This document shows positions 8,238 through 17,029 of a stretch of DNA of 64,000 bases, in pieces; the stretch's first letter is position 1, and every line of letters starts with the position of its first letter. The stretch covers positions 2,418,329 to 2,482,328 of the forward strand of contig NZ_KE150421.1 in the NCBI RefSeq assembly GCF_000411295.1, in the 5' to 3' direction. This DNA is from Paenisporosarcina sp. HGH0030 (GTDB taxonomy: Bacteria; Bacillota; Bacilli; Bacillales_A; Planococcaceae). The notes beneath the pieces were generated by a model. The model was not told the DNA's origin, did no database searches, and saw only the letters and a program-made list of their open reading frames with translations. The translations under genes and the position numbers were made by a program.

Positions 8238-9017
8238 TCACTCGGCTACACATAAATTGGCCAAACGTCTAATTTCTTCACCCATCCTCTGATTGATAGG
8301 AAAAACATCTTCTAAATACTTTAATATATGCAACGCTGATTCAGGGACATGATGATACCCTTGCATCATGTCACCAATCGTCTGTGCAAAACGTGGAAAT
8401 CTTTTTTCCAAGCGTCTTTCATTGTTAAATACGTCTGGAAAGTACTCTACTTCTGGTTCAATCAAATGCAGCACATTCAGAATATTATCGATGGCCTCAC
8501 CTTGAACAAACTTCAAAGCAGATAGTTTCTCCCCTCTTGCATAACGGCACAATCCCACATACAAATTAGTTAGCGCCTCATTCAATGAATAGTTCAGTGA
8601 GTGATCTTTTTTGAGCGAAACATTTTGAACGATAGGTATGTGCAAGCCTTTATTTATGAAATGTGCCTCTTGCCAAACAATTCGTCCCTCAGAAAACGAA
8701 ATATGGTCCATTTCTTTTTCTTCAAAAATGGCAAACTCAGCATAAATCCCGTCTTCAAATAAGATTTTATGCCCGTCTTTCGTATTCTTAAAAGAAAACG
8801 CTAACGGATAAACCGTTTCTAACCAATCCAAACGGTCAATAAATCTGGATTTTAACTCGGGTCTTGCAATCACGAAGAAATCCAAATCCGAATAGTCATC
8901 GAGCCGCTCAAGCTCAATCCCCACTGAACCGAGTCCAAACAGCAACAACGCACCTCCCGTTGATTCCAAACTCTGACCAATTTCATCTAATCTGCTTAAT
9001 AATTTCTGTTTTCTCAA
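8238..9017 (-). CDS. nucleotidyltransferase-domain protein
   Basis: 259 aa from a TTG at 9015-9017. I prefer this start because AGGGGAGG lies 9 nt upstream, while the more distal GTG at 9057-9059 falls inside the terminator of the previous gene. The pattern FGLGSVGIE followed by DDYSDLDFFVI is the GSxG..DxSDxD signature of pol-beta-type (minimal) nucleotidyltransferases such as those modifying antibiotics or proteins. Two Asp residues for metal binding are present (SDLD). The C-terminal half is helical. The acceptor is unknown, and no antibiotic-resistance context is visible. Confidence 0.75.
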   Translation of the reverse strand: MRKQKLLSRLDEIGQSLESTGGALLLFGLGSVGIELERLDDYSDLDFFVIARPELKSRFIDRLDWLETVYPLAFSFKNTKDGHKILFEDGIYAEFAIFEEKEMDHISFSEGRIVWQEAHFINKGLHIPIVQNVSLKKDHSLNYSLNEALTNLYVGLCRYARGEKLSALKFVQGEAIDNILNVLHLIEPEVEYFPDVFNNERRLEKRFPRFAQTIGDMMQGYHHVPESALHILKYLEDVFPINQRMGEEIRRLANLCVAE

Positions 9018-9047
9018 TCGCCCATTCCTCCCCTTTGAATAGAAAAA

Positions 9048-9080
9048 GGGTCCAACCACCGTATTTACGAGGTTGAACCC
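9048..9080 (-). terminator. intrinsic terminator of the MATE gene
   Basis: GGGTCCAACC and GGTTGAACCC form a stem with one mismatch, followed by TTTTTC on the minus strand. Its position rules out the long form of the nucleotidyltransferase gene. Confidence 0.8.
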
Positions 9081-9155
9081 AATCGTTACATTGCCTTTAG
9101 TTTTCTTAACTTGAAATTATCATTGTGCGTAAAGTCTGTCAACTTCATAAATATA

Positions 9156-10538
9156 TTACGTTTGTGTTGTCTCTGAAACTTCAGGAGGAACAAGGGCATA
9201 TTTCTCCCAAGCCCTGCTCTTCCATCGGAAATACATAATGATGCCTCTTGTCCACTCGTCTGCAGCAATGGCCAACCAAATTCCTGGCAGCCCCATATTC
9301 AAATGGAAAACGAAGAGATAGCCTAAAGGCAAACTCATCAACACCATTGAAAAGACTCCTATTAGTACTGGGAATTTAGCATCTCCCGCAGCGCGCAAGG
9401 AATTGATGATGACGATATTCATTGTCCGTCCCGTTTCCAGAAGGATACTGAGCAACAGAACAGTGGACGCTATTTTGATGACTTCTGGATTATCCGTAAA
9501 CAACCCGATTAGCTGATTGCGGAAAATCATAACAAGAATGACCATACATAGCGTAAATATAAGAGCTGATTTTAAACTCTTCCATAATCGCGAATATGCT
9601 TCTTCTTTTTCATTTGCCCCGACCAATCGCCCAACGATGATGGCAGTTCCCATACCAATCGCGATGGCAAATAAGAATGTGAACATGGAAATATTCATCG
9701 CATATTGTCTGGCAGCTAAAGCTTCCGCTCCTAGATAAGTCGCATAATACAAGAAGACAATTTGACACGCTTGATACATGACTTGCTCAAACGCTGCCGG
9801 AATCCCGATGTGCAGGATTTTGCCAATGTATTCTTTGGACAGGTTAATGTAATAGTGAAATTTCACTCTATATTCCATGACTTGATAGAGTAACCAGAAG
9901 AACACAATGAGTGCAAGGAAGCGACTGATGACTGACGAGATGGCGGCACCTTGAACCCCCATTTCAGGGAATCCGAATTTCCCGAAAATCAGCAAATAGT
10001 TACCGATTACGTGAATGATGTTCATGCCCAACGAAACATACATCGTTTGTTTGGTCCACCCGTGTACACGTATAATAGCCGCTAATGAATTAATGATGGC
10101 CTGAAGAAAAATTGCGCCTCCTACAATGGACAAATATTGTTCTGCATACGCCAATACCTCGCCTTGTAAATTCATGGCCGACATCATGCTTCGGGCAAAC
10201 AACAAGTATCCAGCGCTTATTACAAGACCAATCCCAAGATTTAATGTAACGGCTAGCCCGGATATTTTTGATGCTTCGATATACCTCTTGGAACCGAGAT
10301 ATTGTGAAACCACAATCGCAGCACCAGTTCCGACAACTTCGAGTACTAAAATGGCAATGTGTATATATTGATTTGCTGCACCGACTCCCGATACGGCATC
10401 ATCCGAAAGGGCACTCAGCATGAACGTATCTACAATTCCCATTAACATAAAAAGAAAAATTTCTAAAAAAATAGGCCATGTCAGGCTGAATAATTTCAAC
10501 TTCTCCATTGGCTTGTTCTCTGCTTTAATTGTTGCCAT
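9156..10538 (-). CDS. MATE-family multidrug/Na+ efflux transporter
   Basis: 460 aa with about 12 hydrophobic segments in two related halves, the usual size for MatE proteins. Typical features are WPIFLEIFLFMLMGIVDTFMLS at the first helix and GIPAAFEQVMYQ at the start of the second half. It is an inner-membrane antiporter that exports cationic compounds using H+ or Na+; the exact substrate cannot be predicted. The start ATG at 10538 has AGGTGAAAAA in front. It is probably monocistronic, ended by the hairpin at 9048-9080. It is similar in layout to B. subtilis YisQ-type MATE proteins. Confidence 0.88.
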   Translation of the reverse strand: MATIKAENKPMEKLKLFSLTWPIFLEIFLFMLMGIVDTFMLSALSDDAVSGVGAANQYIHIAILVLEVVGTGAAIVVSQYLGSKRYIEASKISGLAVTLNLGIGLVISAGYLLFARSMMSAMNLQGEVLAYAEQYLSIVGGAIFLQAIINSLAAIIRVHGWTKQTMYVSLGMNIIHVIGNYLLIFGKFGFPEMGVQGAAISSVISRFLALIVFFWLLYQVMEYRVKFHYYINLSKEYIGKILHIGIPAAFEQVMYQACQIVFLYYATYLGAEALAARQYAMNISMFTFLFAIAIGMGTAIIVGRLVGANEKEEAYSRLWKSLKSALIFTLCMVILVMIFRNQLIGLFTDNPEVIKIASTVLLLSILLETGRTMNIVIINSLRAAGDAKFPVLIGVFSMVLMSLPLGYLFVFHLNMGLPGIWLAIAADEWTRGIIMYFRWKSRAWEKYALVPPEVSETTQT

Positions 10539-10598
10539 TTTTTCACCTACTTCCCAAGTAACAATATGTTATCTTATCAATTACTAGGACAAAAAGAA

Positions 10599-10626
10599 AG
10601 ACAAGTAACACAGTGGTTACTTGTCT
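10599..10626 (-). terminator. intrinsic terminator of the nucleoside transporter gene
   Basis: An 11-bp perfect stem (AGACAAGTAAC with its complement), then CTTTCTTTTTG on the minus strand. Confidence 0.85.
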
Positions 10627-10667
10627 CAACTATTTTTCAGATAGGTCATTTCTTCAGCAAAGTTGTG

Positions 10668-11855
10668 TTAGATGAATAGTCCAACGACTGTAGCTGTTAG
10701 TACCGATGCCATTGTAGCAACTAACAACATCTTGAGGCCAAACTTGGCTACAACCCCTGATTGTTTTTCATCAATTGCCTGTACTGTTCCGATGATGATT
10801 CCAATGGAACTAAAGTTAGCAAATGAGATTAAGAATGCTGATACAACGCCTACAGTTTTAGCAGACAAGTTAGGGATCATTTCTTGGAAGCCCAACATGG
10901 CTACAAACTCATTAGAGATGATCTTTGTTCCCATTACACCGCCTGCTTGTACCATTTCATTAGCTGGTACACCCATTAACCAAGCTACAGGTGATAATAC
11001 AAACCCCATAATTGTAGTCAAGTCTATACCAATAGTTGATGTAAGAACAAAGTTAACCATTGCAATAAGAGAGATGTATGCAATAAGCATAGCTCCTACA
11101 ATTCCTGCAACTTTCATCCCATCGATGGCACCATTGCCAATTGCCTCGAATAGAGACTTATCATTAATCATATCTTTAACTCTTATTTCTTCACCTTCAA
11201 CTGATTGAGCCGGAGCCACCATAGAGGCAAGTAGTAAACCTGACATTATATTAAGAGGTAGAGCTACCAGTACGTATTCAGAAGGTATCATCGTCATATA
11301 AGCTCCTACAATGGATGCTGATACACTTGTCAGAGATGCTGTAGTAGCAATAAATAATCTGTTCTTATTCATTTTAGGAATATGGTTCTTTACTGCGATT
11401 AAAGCTCCTGTATCTCCAAAGATTGAAGAGGCTACAGTAGAGAAAGATTCAATTACAGGAAGACCTGTTAATTTAGAAACTGCTCCTCCAAGATACTTGA
11501 TCATAAGAGGTAAAATTCTGATGTAAGTCAATACACTTAGCAAAGTGGATGTAAATACAATCAGCAATAAAACCGAGATAAAGAATACCGGTCTGTCATT
11601 CTCAAACACAAAGCCACCAAAGACAAAAGCGATCCCTTCATTACCAAATACCATCAACTTAGCGAAAAAGTCAGTAACTGCTTTTACTACCTGTCCACCA
11701 ATTGCTGTATTAAGCATGGCATAAGCTGTAACAAGCTGAGCTACAAACAAGATTACGACTGCTCTATAGTTGATGTTTTTCTTATCATTCGACATTAAGA
11801 ATGCCGCTCCAAGTAATACAATAACTGATAAGATCGCTGTTAATATTCCTGTCAT
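10668..11855 (-). CDS. nupC: NupC-type concentrative nucleoside transporter (CNT family)
   Basis: 395 aa from the ATG at 11853-11855, where GGGGAG sits 9 nt upstream; longer readings have no ribosome binding site. Hydrophobic throughout, with CNT hallmarks: VIESFSTVASSIFGDTGALIAVK, MTMIPSEYVLVALPLNIMSGLLLASM, the conserved KIISNEFVAM element, and ISFANFSSIGIIIGTVQA near the end. CNT proteins import pyrimidine or purine nucleosides with H+ or Na+. The gene stands alone, with neither pdp nor dra following, so it is not the full B. subtilis deoxyribonucleoside operon. A candidate CcpA site lies about 175 bp upstream. Confidence 0.88.
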   Translation of the reverse strand: MTGILTAILSVIVLLGAAFLMSNDKKNINYRAVVILFVAQLVTAYAMLNTAIGGQVVKAVTDFFAKLMVFGNEGIAFVFGGFVFENDRPVFFISVLLLIVFTSTLLSVLTYIRILPLMIKYLGGAVSKLTGLPVIESFSTVASSIFGDTGALIAVKNHIPKMNKNRLFIATTASLTSVSASIVGAYMTMIPSEYVLVALPLNIMSGLLLASMVAPAQSVEGEEIRVKDMINDKSLFEAIGNGAIDGMKVAGIVGAMLIAYISLIAMVNFVLTSTIGIDLTTIMGFVLSPVAWLMGVPANEMVQAGGVMGTKIISNEFVAMLGFQEMIPNLSAKTVGVVSAFLISFANFSSIGIIIGTVQAIDEKQSGVVAKFGLKMLLVATMASVLTATVVGLFI

Positions 11856-12028
11856 GTTGATTACTCCCCATTTCATCAGTTTATTATTTTTCATCCTCTG
11901 ATTTGTTAAACAATGTGTGTCATTACATATCCAATGTAGATTATCCATGTCACCATGGAATTTTCAATTCCTATGATATCCCTTAAAATTTAGCTTTTCC
12001 TATACTTTTAACTAAATACATTGATAAA

Positions 12029-12042
12029 TGAAATCGTTTTCT
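12029..12042 (-). promoter_or_regulatory. candidate cre (CcpA) site upstream of nupC
   Basis: TGAAATCGTTTTCT fits the cre consensus TGWNANCGNTNWCA at all but the last position. It overlaps an inverted repeat CGTTTT-CTT-AAAACG. Catabolite repression of nucleoside uptake is known in B. subtilis. Binding here is inferred only. Confidence 0.4.
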
Positions 12043-12679
12043 TAAAACGGTACACGATTGGAAAAGCATAATTTTTTTAAAAAAATTAAGTGATGGTACA
12101 GAGCATTTTACACACTCGTTTAGGATTACGATGAATCGCTGAATAGAGTTATGTTTAACATAATCAAGAGGTTTTATATACGTGCTCCAAAAACCAAAGC
12201 TACGGACGATTATAAAGTTGCAACAAAAAAAGCATCTCTAGGGAGACACTTAAACAATATACTATATCAAATTGGATTCTCTTTAATTTTGAAAACTTAT
12301 ACTTAACTGATTTTAATTGCCGTTTCAATTAGGAAATGGACATAATGACAACAACCGAGCAGAAAGAACAGGTGCCAGAACACTGTTTCTCTTTGATAAC
12401 CCAATGCTCATCTTTCAACTTTGATTGTTGCCATTTTTCCATCTATTTCTTGGTTAACAAGATTTTACTTTAAAATTACTCGGTTTTTTTATGATTTTAA
12501 CTTTTTAACAATCAAACTTTCTTCCTTAACGATCGAGCAATCGAAGAAGGCACAACCAATTATTTTCAGTATATAATCCTCATCCAGAACTCAGAGGAAG
12601 CAACCCCTTATTTGGCGTTCGAACGATTTCGCATAACTCCCCATACTTTGTCATAACGTGGAGGTATGGGGGGAATAAA
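12043..12679. other. intergenic stretch without a recognisable gene
   Basis: AT-rich, with stops in all frames at short spacing. I see no RNA gene, repeat or conserved coding segment here. Confidence 0.6.
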
Positions 12680-12859
12680 ATTACAAAGGTACAGAAAACT
12701 GCAGATGTCGTAAAGAAAGGAATCGGTTTTGGAACTTGCCTTTCGATGGTTATCTCGTACACAGCTTATAAGTCTATTGGTTGGGCCATTGTACACGGGT
12801 TTTTTAGTTGGTTTTATGTCCTTTATTATTTAATAAAGAATTCAACAGATTTATTTTAA
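12680..12859 (+). CDS. small membrane protein with a possible ATT start (59 aa)
   Basis: The plus-strand frame reads ITKVQKTADVVKKGIGFGTC then LSMVISYTAYKSIGWAIVHG then FFSWFYVLYYLIKNSTDLF and a TAA. It has an amphipathic basic N-terminus and two hydrophobic helices, and looks like a real bacterial small membrane protein. There is no ATG, GTG or TTG in a sensible place. A strong purine-rich site (GGGGGGAATAAA) lies 6 nt before an ATT codon at 12680-12682. Either ATT is used, as in infC, or the start codon was lost and the gene is silent. No function is known to me. Confidence 0.45.
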   Translation: MTKVQKTADVVKKGIGFGTCLSMVISYTAYKSIGWAIVHGFFSWFYVLYYLIKNSTDLF

Positions 12860-12867
12860 AAAACCAA

Positions 12868-12896
12868 AGACAGACTTCTGAAAACGAAGTCTGTCT
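12868..12896 (-). terminator. intrinsic terminator-like hairpin
   Basis: Perfect 11-bp stem (AGACAGACTTC with its complement) around a 7-nt loop. A long T run follows on the minus strand. It directly follows the 59-aa reading frame on the other strand, so it may act on transcripts from either side. Confidence 0.7.
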
Positions 12897-12967
12897 AGAC
12901 TGTAGACAAAAAATAAAAAGAGTGAATATAACTGTATACTAATGAAAAAGAGCGTATGCAAGAAAAT

Positions 12968-13155
12968 GTTGATTTCCTTTGCGACGGACGCGTTTCGCGG
13001 GCACGGCTTTAGTCTCCTCGTCACTACGTTCCTGCGGGGCCTTCAGCTCGTGCTGTTCCCGCTGAAAAGATTGGGACCAAAGGCAATTTGGTCCTAATCT
13101 TTGCGACGAGTAACCGCAGGAGCAGTTGTTTTCTGCCGCCTCCACTCCAATCAAC
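12968..13155 (+). repeat. GC-rich interspersed repeat with inverted ends
   Basis: About 188 bp of clearly higher GC than its surroundings, with ends GTTGATTT / AATCAAC inverted. Its body (GCGTTTCGCGGGCACGG, CTCCTCGTCACTACG, CTGCGGGGCCTTCAG) resembles a non-coding repeat found many times in Bacillaceae and Planococcaceae chromosomes, as far as I recall. It carries an internal hairpin at 13066-13102. A second partial copy of the family lies at 39058-39120. The long reading frame across it is not a gene. Confidence 0.7.
13066..13102. repeat. hairpin inside the interspersed repeat
   Basis: 16-bp inverted repeat AAAGATTGGGACCAAA / TTTGGTCCTAATCTTT (one mismatch) around GGCAA. It interrupts the usual body of the repeat, just before the final GCAGGAG...AATCAAC part. 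Confidence 0.7.
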
Positions 13156-13316
13156 GGATTTCGCTTCTGTTTGCGTATCTCTTCATATGATTTCATTAGT
13201 AAGATGGTCGGCAATTTCTGAAGACTCCTGCGAAAAAACGAAATAAGAAGAAAATTCGACACTAATCCATAATGCAAAAGCGGTTAGACTTTCAAAGTGA
13301 ATTTAGGCAACTTTTT

Positions 13317-13365
13317 AAGGCCGTAATATACAAGGATTGTTCTGAATCCTGTATATTACGGCCTT
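13317..13365 (+). terminator. long intrinsic terminator
   Basis: About 21 bp of stem (AAGGCCGTAATATACA, then GGATT) with one bulged A. The T-rich tail (TTTTTAATTT) is on the plus strand. No plus-strand gene ends directly before it. The nearest gene (13448-14497) reads leftward into it and would see A residues. Confidence 0.75.
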
Positions 13366-13447
13366 TTTAATTTATTTATATAATGATTTCGTACACCAAT
13401 GACATAAACAAACATTCTCTAGACCATGAATCTGTAGCAATAGATGC

Positions 13448-14497
13448 TTACTGTGTGTCTTCCCATTTGGCGACTTCTTCCCGAACGATCGGTGCCACTT
13501 CCGTTCCTAACAGTTCAATGGCCTTCATCACATCAGCATGAGGCATCGTCCCAACGGGTACATGTAGCATAAAGCGTGTAATCCCTACATTTTTACGCAG
13601 GTGTATGATCTTTTGGGCAACGGTTTCCGAATCCCCTACATACAATGCCCCTTTAAAACTCCGAGCTGCATCGAATGCCGCACGGTCGTAATGACCCCAG
13701 CCTCTCTCCCGTCCAAGGACGTTCATGACTTGCTGGGTCGGTGGGAAAAATTTATCTGCTGCCGTCTCATTATCCTCTGCAATAAACCCGTGTGAATGGG
13801 AGGCAATCGGTAATTTTGATACGTCATGACCTGCCTTAGCCGCCGCTTGTTTATAGAGCTGAACAAGTGGGGCAAACTGCACGGGGCGTCCTCCTATTAT
13901 TGCCAAAACAAGTGGCAGTCCCAAAAGTCCTGCGCGGACGACCGATTCACTATTACCCCCACTGCCAATCCATATAGGCAAAGGATCTTGAACAGGACGC
14001 GGATATATACCAACATTATCAATGGCTGGGCGATGCTTTCCAGACCATGACACGATTTCGGACTTCTGTAATTTCAGCAGCAAGTCCAACTTTTCTTCAA
14101 ACAGTTCGTGATAGTCCTCTAAATCATAGCCAAACAGTGGAAAGGATTCGATAAAAGAACCCCGTCCAGCCATAATTTCCGCACGCCCATTCGAGATACC
14201 ATCAAGTGTGGCAAAGTCCTGGAATACCCGGACTGGATCTGCAGATGAAAGCACAGTGACCGCACTCGTCAATCGGATTCTCTTTGTCTGTGATGCTGCA
14301 GCTGCCAACACTACTGCTGGAGAAGAGGCCGCAAAATCATGACGATGATGCTCTCCAACCCCAAATACATCCAATCCAACTTGATCGGCAAACACAATTT
14401 CCTCCACGACTTCACGCAACCGTTGTGCGTGGCTGATTACTTTACCGGTTTTAACATCAGGTGTTGTTTCTACAAACGTGCTGATTCCTATCTCCAT
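13448..14497 (-). CDS. LLM-class (luciferase-like) flavin-dependent oxidoreductase
   Basis: 349 aa from the ATG at 14495-14497 (GGAGG 8 nt upstream; a TTG two codons earlier is also possible). Motifs of the bacterial luciferase-like TIM barrel are present: GVGEHHRHDFAASSPAVVLAA, RIRLTSAVTVLSSADPVRV, and GRAEIMAGRGSFIESFPLFGYD. The last is characteristic of the F420/FMN LLM group. It probably uses FMNH2 or F420H2 supplied by a partner. The substrate cannot be predicted and no partner reductase is adjacent. It lies divergently from the laccase-domain gene at 14703. Confidence 0.88.
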   Translation of the reverse strand: MEIGISTFVETTPDVKTGKVISHAQRLREVVEEIVFADQVGLDVFGVGEHHRHDFAASSPAVVLAAAASQTKRIRLTSAVTVLSSADPVRVFQDFATLDGISNGRAEIMAGRGSFIESFPLFGYDLEDYHELFEEKLDLLLKLQKSEIVSWSGKHRPAIDNVGIYPRPVQDPLPIWIGSGGNSESVVRAGLLGLPLVLAIIGGRPVQFAPLVQLYKQAAAKAGHDVSKLPIASHSHGFIAEDNETAADKFFPPTQQVMNVLGRERGWGHYDRAAFDAARSFKGALYVGDSETVAQKIIHLRKNVGITRFMLHVPVGTMPHADVMKAIELLGTEVAPIVREEVAKWEDTQ

Positions 14498-14702
14498 TAA
14501 CAAGACCTCCTATATAATTCACCGTTTTCTCAAATGAATAAATTTTATATTTTCTTTAATATACTTCATTTTCGAGATATTTTCCTTTCGAAGAATTTCT
14601 TTCAGATACACGTAAATGTCACTATCCTGCTTAGGAAAAACCATACTTATACTGTCCTATACATTAGCAATTCACTGCTATATAGTAAAATCAGGTGATG
14701 AT

Positions 14703-15476
14703 ATGAAATCAAACATATACTTAAACAATGAAAAATTCATTGCAGGAATGACCATGAAAAATGAAGTCGAACTGGAACACAACAATATGGCTCTCCACGC
14801 CTGTGAATCCACGGCTGATATAGTAGAAAACCGCAAGAAATTAGCTGCCTTCTTACATTGCGAACTGGATAATTTCGTTTGTGCGAATCAGACACATAGT
14901 GCGAATTTCCATCGGGTAACGCTTGATGATAAAGGACGCGGCGCGAATCAGGTTGATACAGCCATTCCGGATACAGATGCCCTGTATACGTATGAGCCTA
15001 ATATCTTGCTAAGCAGCTTCACAGCTGATTGTGTCCCTGTGATTTTTTACAATGAAGTGACTGGCCTGATAGGCGTTATTCATTCCGGCTGGCAAGGTAC
15101 CGTCAAAGAAATCTCATTAAAACTTTTTGAGCATTTAAATCAAGTTGAACGTTGTAACCCAAGTGATTTACATGTCCAGATTGGTGCAGCGCTGAGCCAG
15201 GAAAAATTTGAAGTTGATGAAAATGTGTATGTAAAATTCAAAGACCTTGGCTACGCCGATGATTTTATGTATTACAATGATCAAACCCACAAGTATCACA
15301 TTGACAATCAGTTGACCGTGAAAAAGCAATGTGAATTAGCAGGCATCCCGTCAGAGCAAATTACGATTGACCGTACGTGCACGTTTGTTAGTCCGGATGG
15401 CTTCTCTTATCGCCAAGACAAACAAAGCGGAAGACATTTGAGCTTTATTATGAAAAAAGGGAATGACCCGGAATAA
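14703..15476 (+). CDS. laccase-domain protein, YfiH/PgeF family
   Basis: 257 aa from the ATG at 14703-14705, chosen because AGGTGATG precedes it; longer readings have no ribosome binding site. Metal-binding family motifs are visible: NQTHSANF, TADCVPVIF and IGVIHSGWQGT, followed by RTCTFVSPDGFSYRQDKQSGR near the end. Family members were described as polyphenol oxidases and later as purine nucleoside phosphorylase/adenosine deaminase-like (FLACC1-type) or peptidoglycan-editing (PgeF) enzymes. This protein is a second-type copy outside the ylm cell-division cluster, so the exact role is uncertain. A clear terminator follows at 15482-15515. Confidence 0.85.
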   Translation: MKSNIYLNNEKFIAGMTMKNEVELEHNNMALHACESTADIVENRKKLAAFLHCELDNFVCANQTHSANFHRVTLDDKGRGANQVDTAIPDTDALYTYEPNILLSSFTADCVPVIFYNEVTGLIGVIHSGWQGTVKEISLKLFEHLNQVERCNPSDLHVQIGAALSQEKFEVDENVYVKFKDLGYADDFMYYNDQTHKYHIDNQLTVKKQCELAGIPSEQITIDRTCTFVSPDGFSYRQDKQSGRHLSFIMKKGNDPE

Positions 15477-15481
15477 TTTTA

Positions 15482-15515
15482 AAAGCACATCAACATTAAA
15501 AAGTTGATGTGCTTT
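15482..15515 (+). terminator. intrinsic terminator
   Basis: A 13-bp perfect stem (AAAGCACATCAAC with its complement) with a short T-rich tail, directly after the laccase-domain gene. Confidence 0.8.
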
Positions 15516-15683
15516 CTTATTGTTACTTCTCGACCTCGCTTAATGCTCCTATTTCAATGGAAATTCATCTTGTTTGACAGTCATTTAATTCCCATTTTTC
15601 AAAATGGAATCAATATACATTTCACACACCGACAAGTGTACGCATAGCATAAGAGATAATTTCATAACGACGGAGGTACAAAT

Positions 15684-16175
15684 TTGGTCAATTTTTTATC
15701 TTTCCAGGGAACGGTCATGGAAATCAGTGATTTCATGATAGGAGCAAATGGTGAAGGAGAAGGTTGCTATACGTTGATGTCAGTAGATAATGGTGCTGGA
15801 GCTTCAGTAAATTTCGTGGTATCGCCGACCACTTATTTTGTTAACCAGGAGATGGTCGCTGTGGGAGACCGGGTAACCGGGTACTATGATGGAAATGCCC
15901 CTGTTCCTCTCATTTATCCACCGCAATACCGGGCACTTATCATCGTGAAAGATAATCCTTATCAAGATGTGAAAGTCGATTACTTCAATAGCCAATTGGA
16001 AAGCAAGGATGGACAATTAAAATTAAATCTTACTCCTTATACTCCGATTATATCTAGGAATGGGCAACCATTCACACGGAGTATTACGAACCGAAACCTG
16101 ATTGTCATCTATGGTCCAACTACGAGAAGCATTCCGGCACAGACCACGCCATATGGAATTATTGTTTGGTGTTGA
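15684..16175 (+). CDS. hypothetical beta-rich protein (163 aa)
   Basis: The TTG start at 15684 has GGAGGT 6-8 nt upstream. There is no signal peptide or membrane segment. The sequence is rich in beta-type stretches (FQGTVMEISDFM, GASVNFVVSPTTYFVN, VGDRVTGYYDGNAPVPLIYPPQYRALIIV) and looks like a small beta-barrel protein related to unnamed Bacillus hypothetical proteins. The N-terminal half resembles an OB-like fold in pattern only. Neighbours give no clue. Function is unknown. Confidence 0.65.
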   Translation: MVNFLSFQGTVMEISDFMIGANGEGEGCYTLMSVDNGAGASVNFVVSPTTYFVNQEMVAVGDRVTGYYDGNAPVPLIYPPQYRALIIVKDNPYQDVKVDYFNSQLESKDGQLKLNLTPYTPIISRNGQPFTRSITNRNLIVIYGPTTRSIPAQTTPYGIIVWC

Positions 16176-16553
16176 ATTTAAAGGAATCCGCATGGAACTT
16201 GCGATTTTTATTTATTCGTTCATGGTAGGGTTCATCGAAATAATGTAAGAGGCAAAAAAGACGGGAGATTTTTTCTTCCGTTTTTTTGTTTGGATATAAG
16301 TGTTTTCTTATTAGAAGAGAAATTACATTTAGTCTGCCTTTTATCCTCTTGGAGTTAATGCACCTATGCTTCTAATTCATTGTGTTTTGTATATTTTAAA
16401 ATTAAAAAGCTAAGTCACGAAGCCATATAACTGAAAAACCACGGTCTTCTGGATTGTGAGATTCCAGTTTTGATTGAATGACTAATATTCAGGTAGTAAT
16501 TTTTTGGAGGTTTGTAACATTTAGCCACTAAAAGTTTTTAGAAGAGAACGCCA
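16176..16553. other. intergenic stretch without a recognisable gene
   Basis: Holds a weak hairpin with a T run near 16260-16290 (ACGGGAGA...TCTTCCGT), a possible terminator of the 15684-16175 gene. Nothing else is recognised. Confidence 0.5.
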
Positions 16554-16592
16554 AAAAACGGACTCACCGCAATAGGCGGCGTATCCGTTTTT
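16554..16592. terminator. bidirectional intrinsic terminator of the opp operon
   Basis: Stem AAAAACGGA / TCCGTTTTT enclosing a second small stem (CCGC/GGCGG). T runs are present on both strands. It is the first terminator after the last gene of the leftward opp operon. Confidence 0.75.
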
Positions 16593-16634
16593 ATTATGAT
16601 AAATAGCTATTTAATCGGATAAGAAAATTTCCCT

Positions 16635-17012
16635 TTATAAGTTAAATGACCAAACTGTCGACAACAGGAGTATTCCTGTGCCTATGCCGAGTGAATATGT
16701 CATCAATTGTGTTGAAAGCTTGTTCTTCCACTCTTTAAAAACATTATCCGCATCAATCAGTTCATCCACTTCTTTCATTGAAGCAGAGTTTTTGATGGTC
16801 ATGTTGCTTAATGTTTTAAATCCTTGAAAAAACAAATCGAAAAACCCCGTCTTCAACACGTACATAGATGCACCGACTAATAAAGATATGATTCCAATCA
16901 GAAACAGTTTATTCAAATCTGCCTCTGAAACAATTTGGATCTTTTGGAAAAATGCCAAGAAAATCACCACAATAGCGACAGAACCATCAGAATAAAAATA
17001 TCGTTTTACCAT
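16635..17012 (-). CDS. DUF3899-like small membrane protein, last gene of the opp operon
   Basis: 125 aa with hydrophobic segments at about 11-30, 36-53 and 104-122. The central GASMYVLKTGFFDLFFQGFKTLSNM corresponds to the GGFFDxFxxGFR pattern of DUF3899. The start has AAAGGAGAAATATAA in front of the ATG. It follows the oppA stop by 17 bp and has no promoter of its own that I can see, so it should be under the same S-box control. Its role is unknown; placement suggests an accessory to peptide uptake. Confidence 0.7.
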   Translation of the reverse strand: MVKRYFYSDGSVAIVVIFLAFFQKIQIVSEADLNKLFLIGIISLLVGASMYVLKTGFFDLFFQGFKTLSNMTIKNSASMKEVDELIDADNVFKEWKNKLSTQLMTYSLGIGTGILLLSTVWSFNL

Positions 17013-17029
17013 TTATATTTCTCCTTTAT

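Noticed and set aside
12580-12796. Two overlapping 60-aa frames on the minus strand
   Set aside because: They are opposite the coherent plus-strand membrane protein at 12680-12859 and have cysteine/proline-rich random composition.
12939-13277. 112-aa reading frame on the minus strand
   Set aside because: It lies across the GC-rich interspersed repeat and its hairpin. The translation is of repeat sequence and there is no ribosome binding site.
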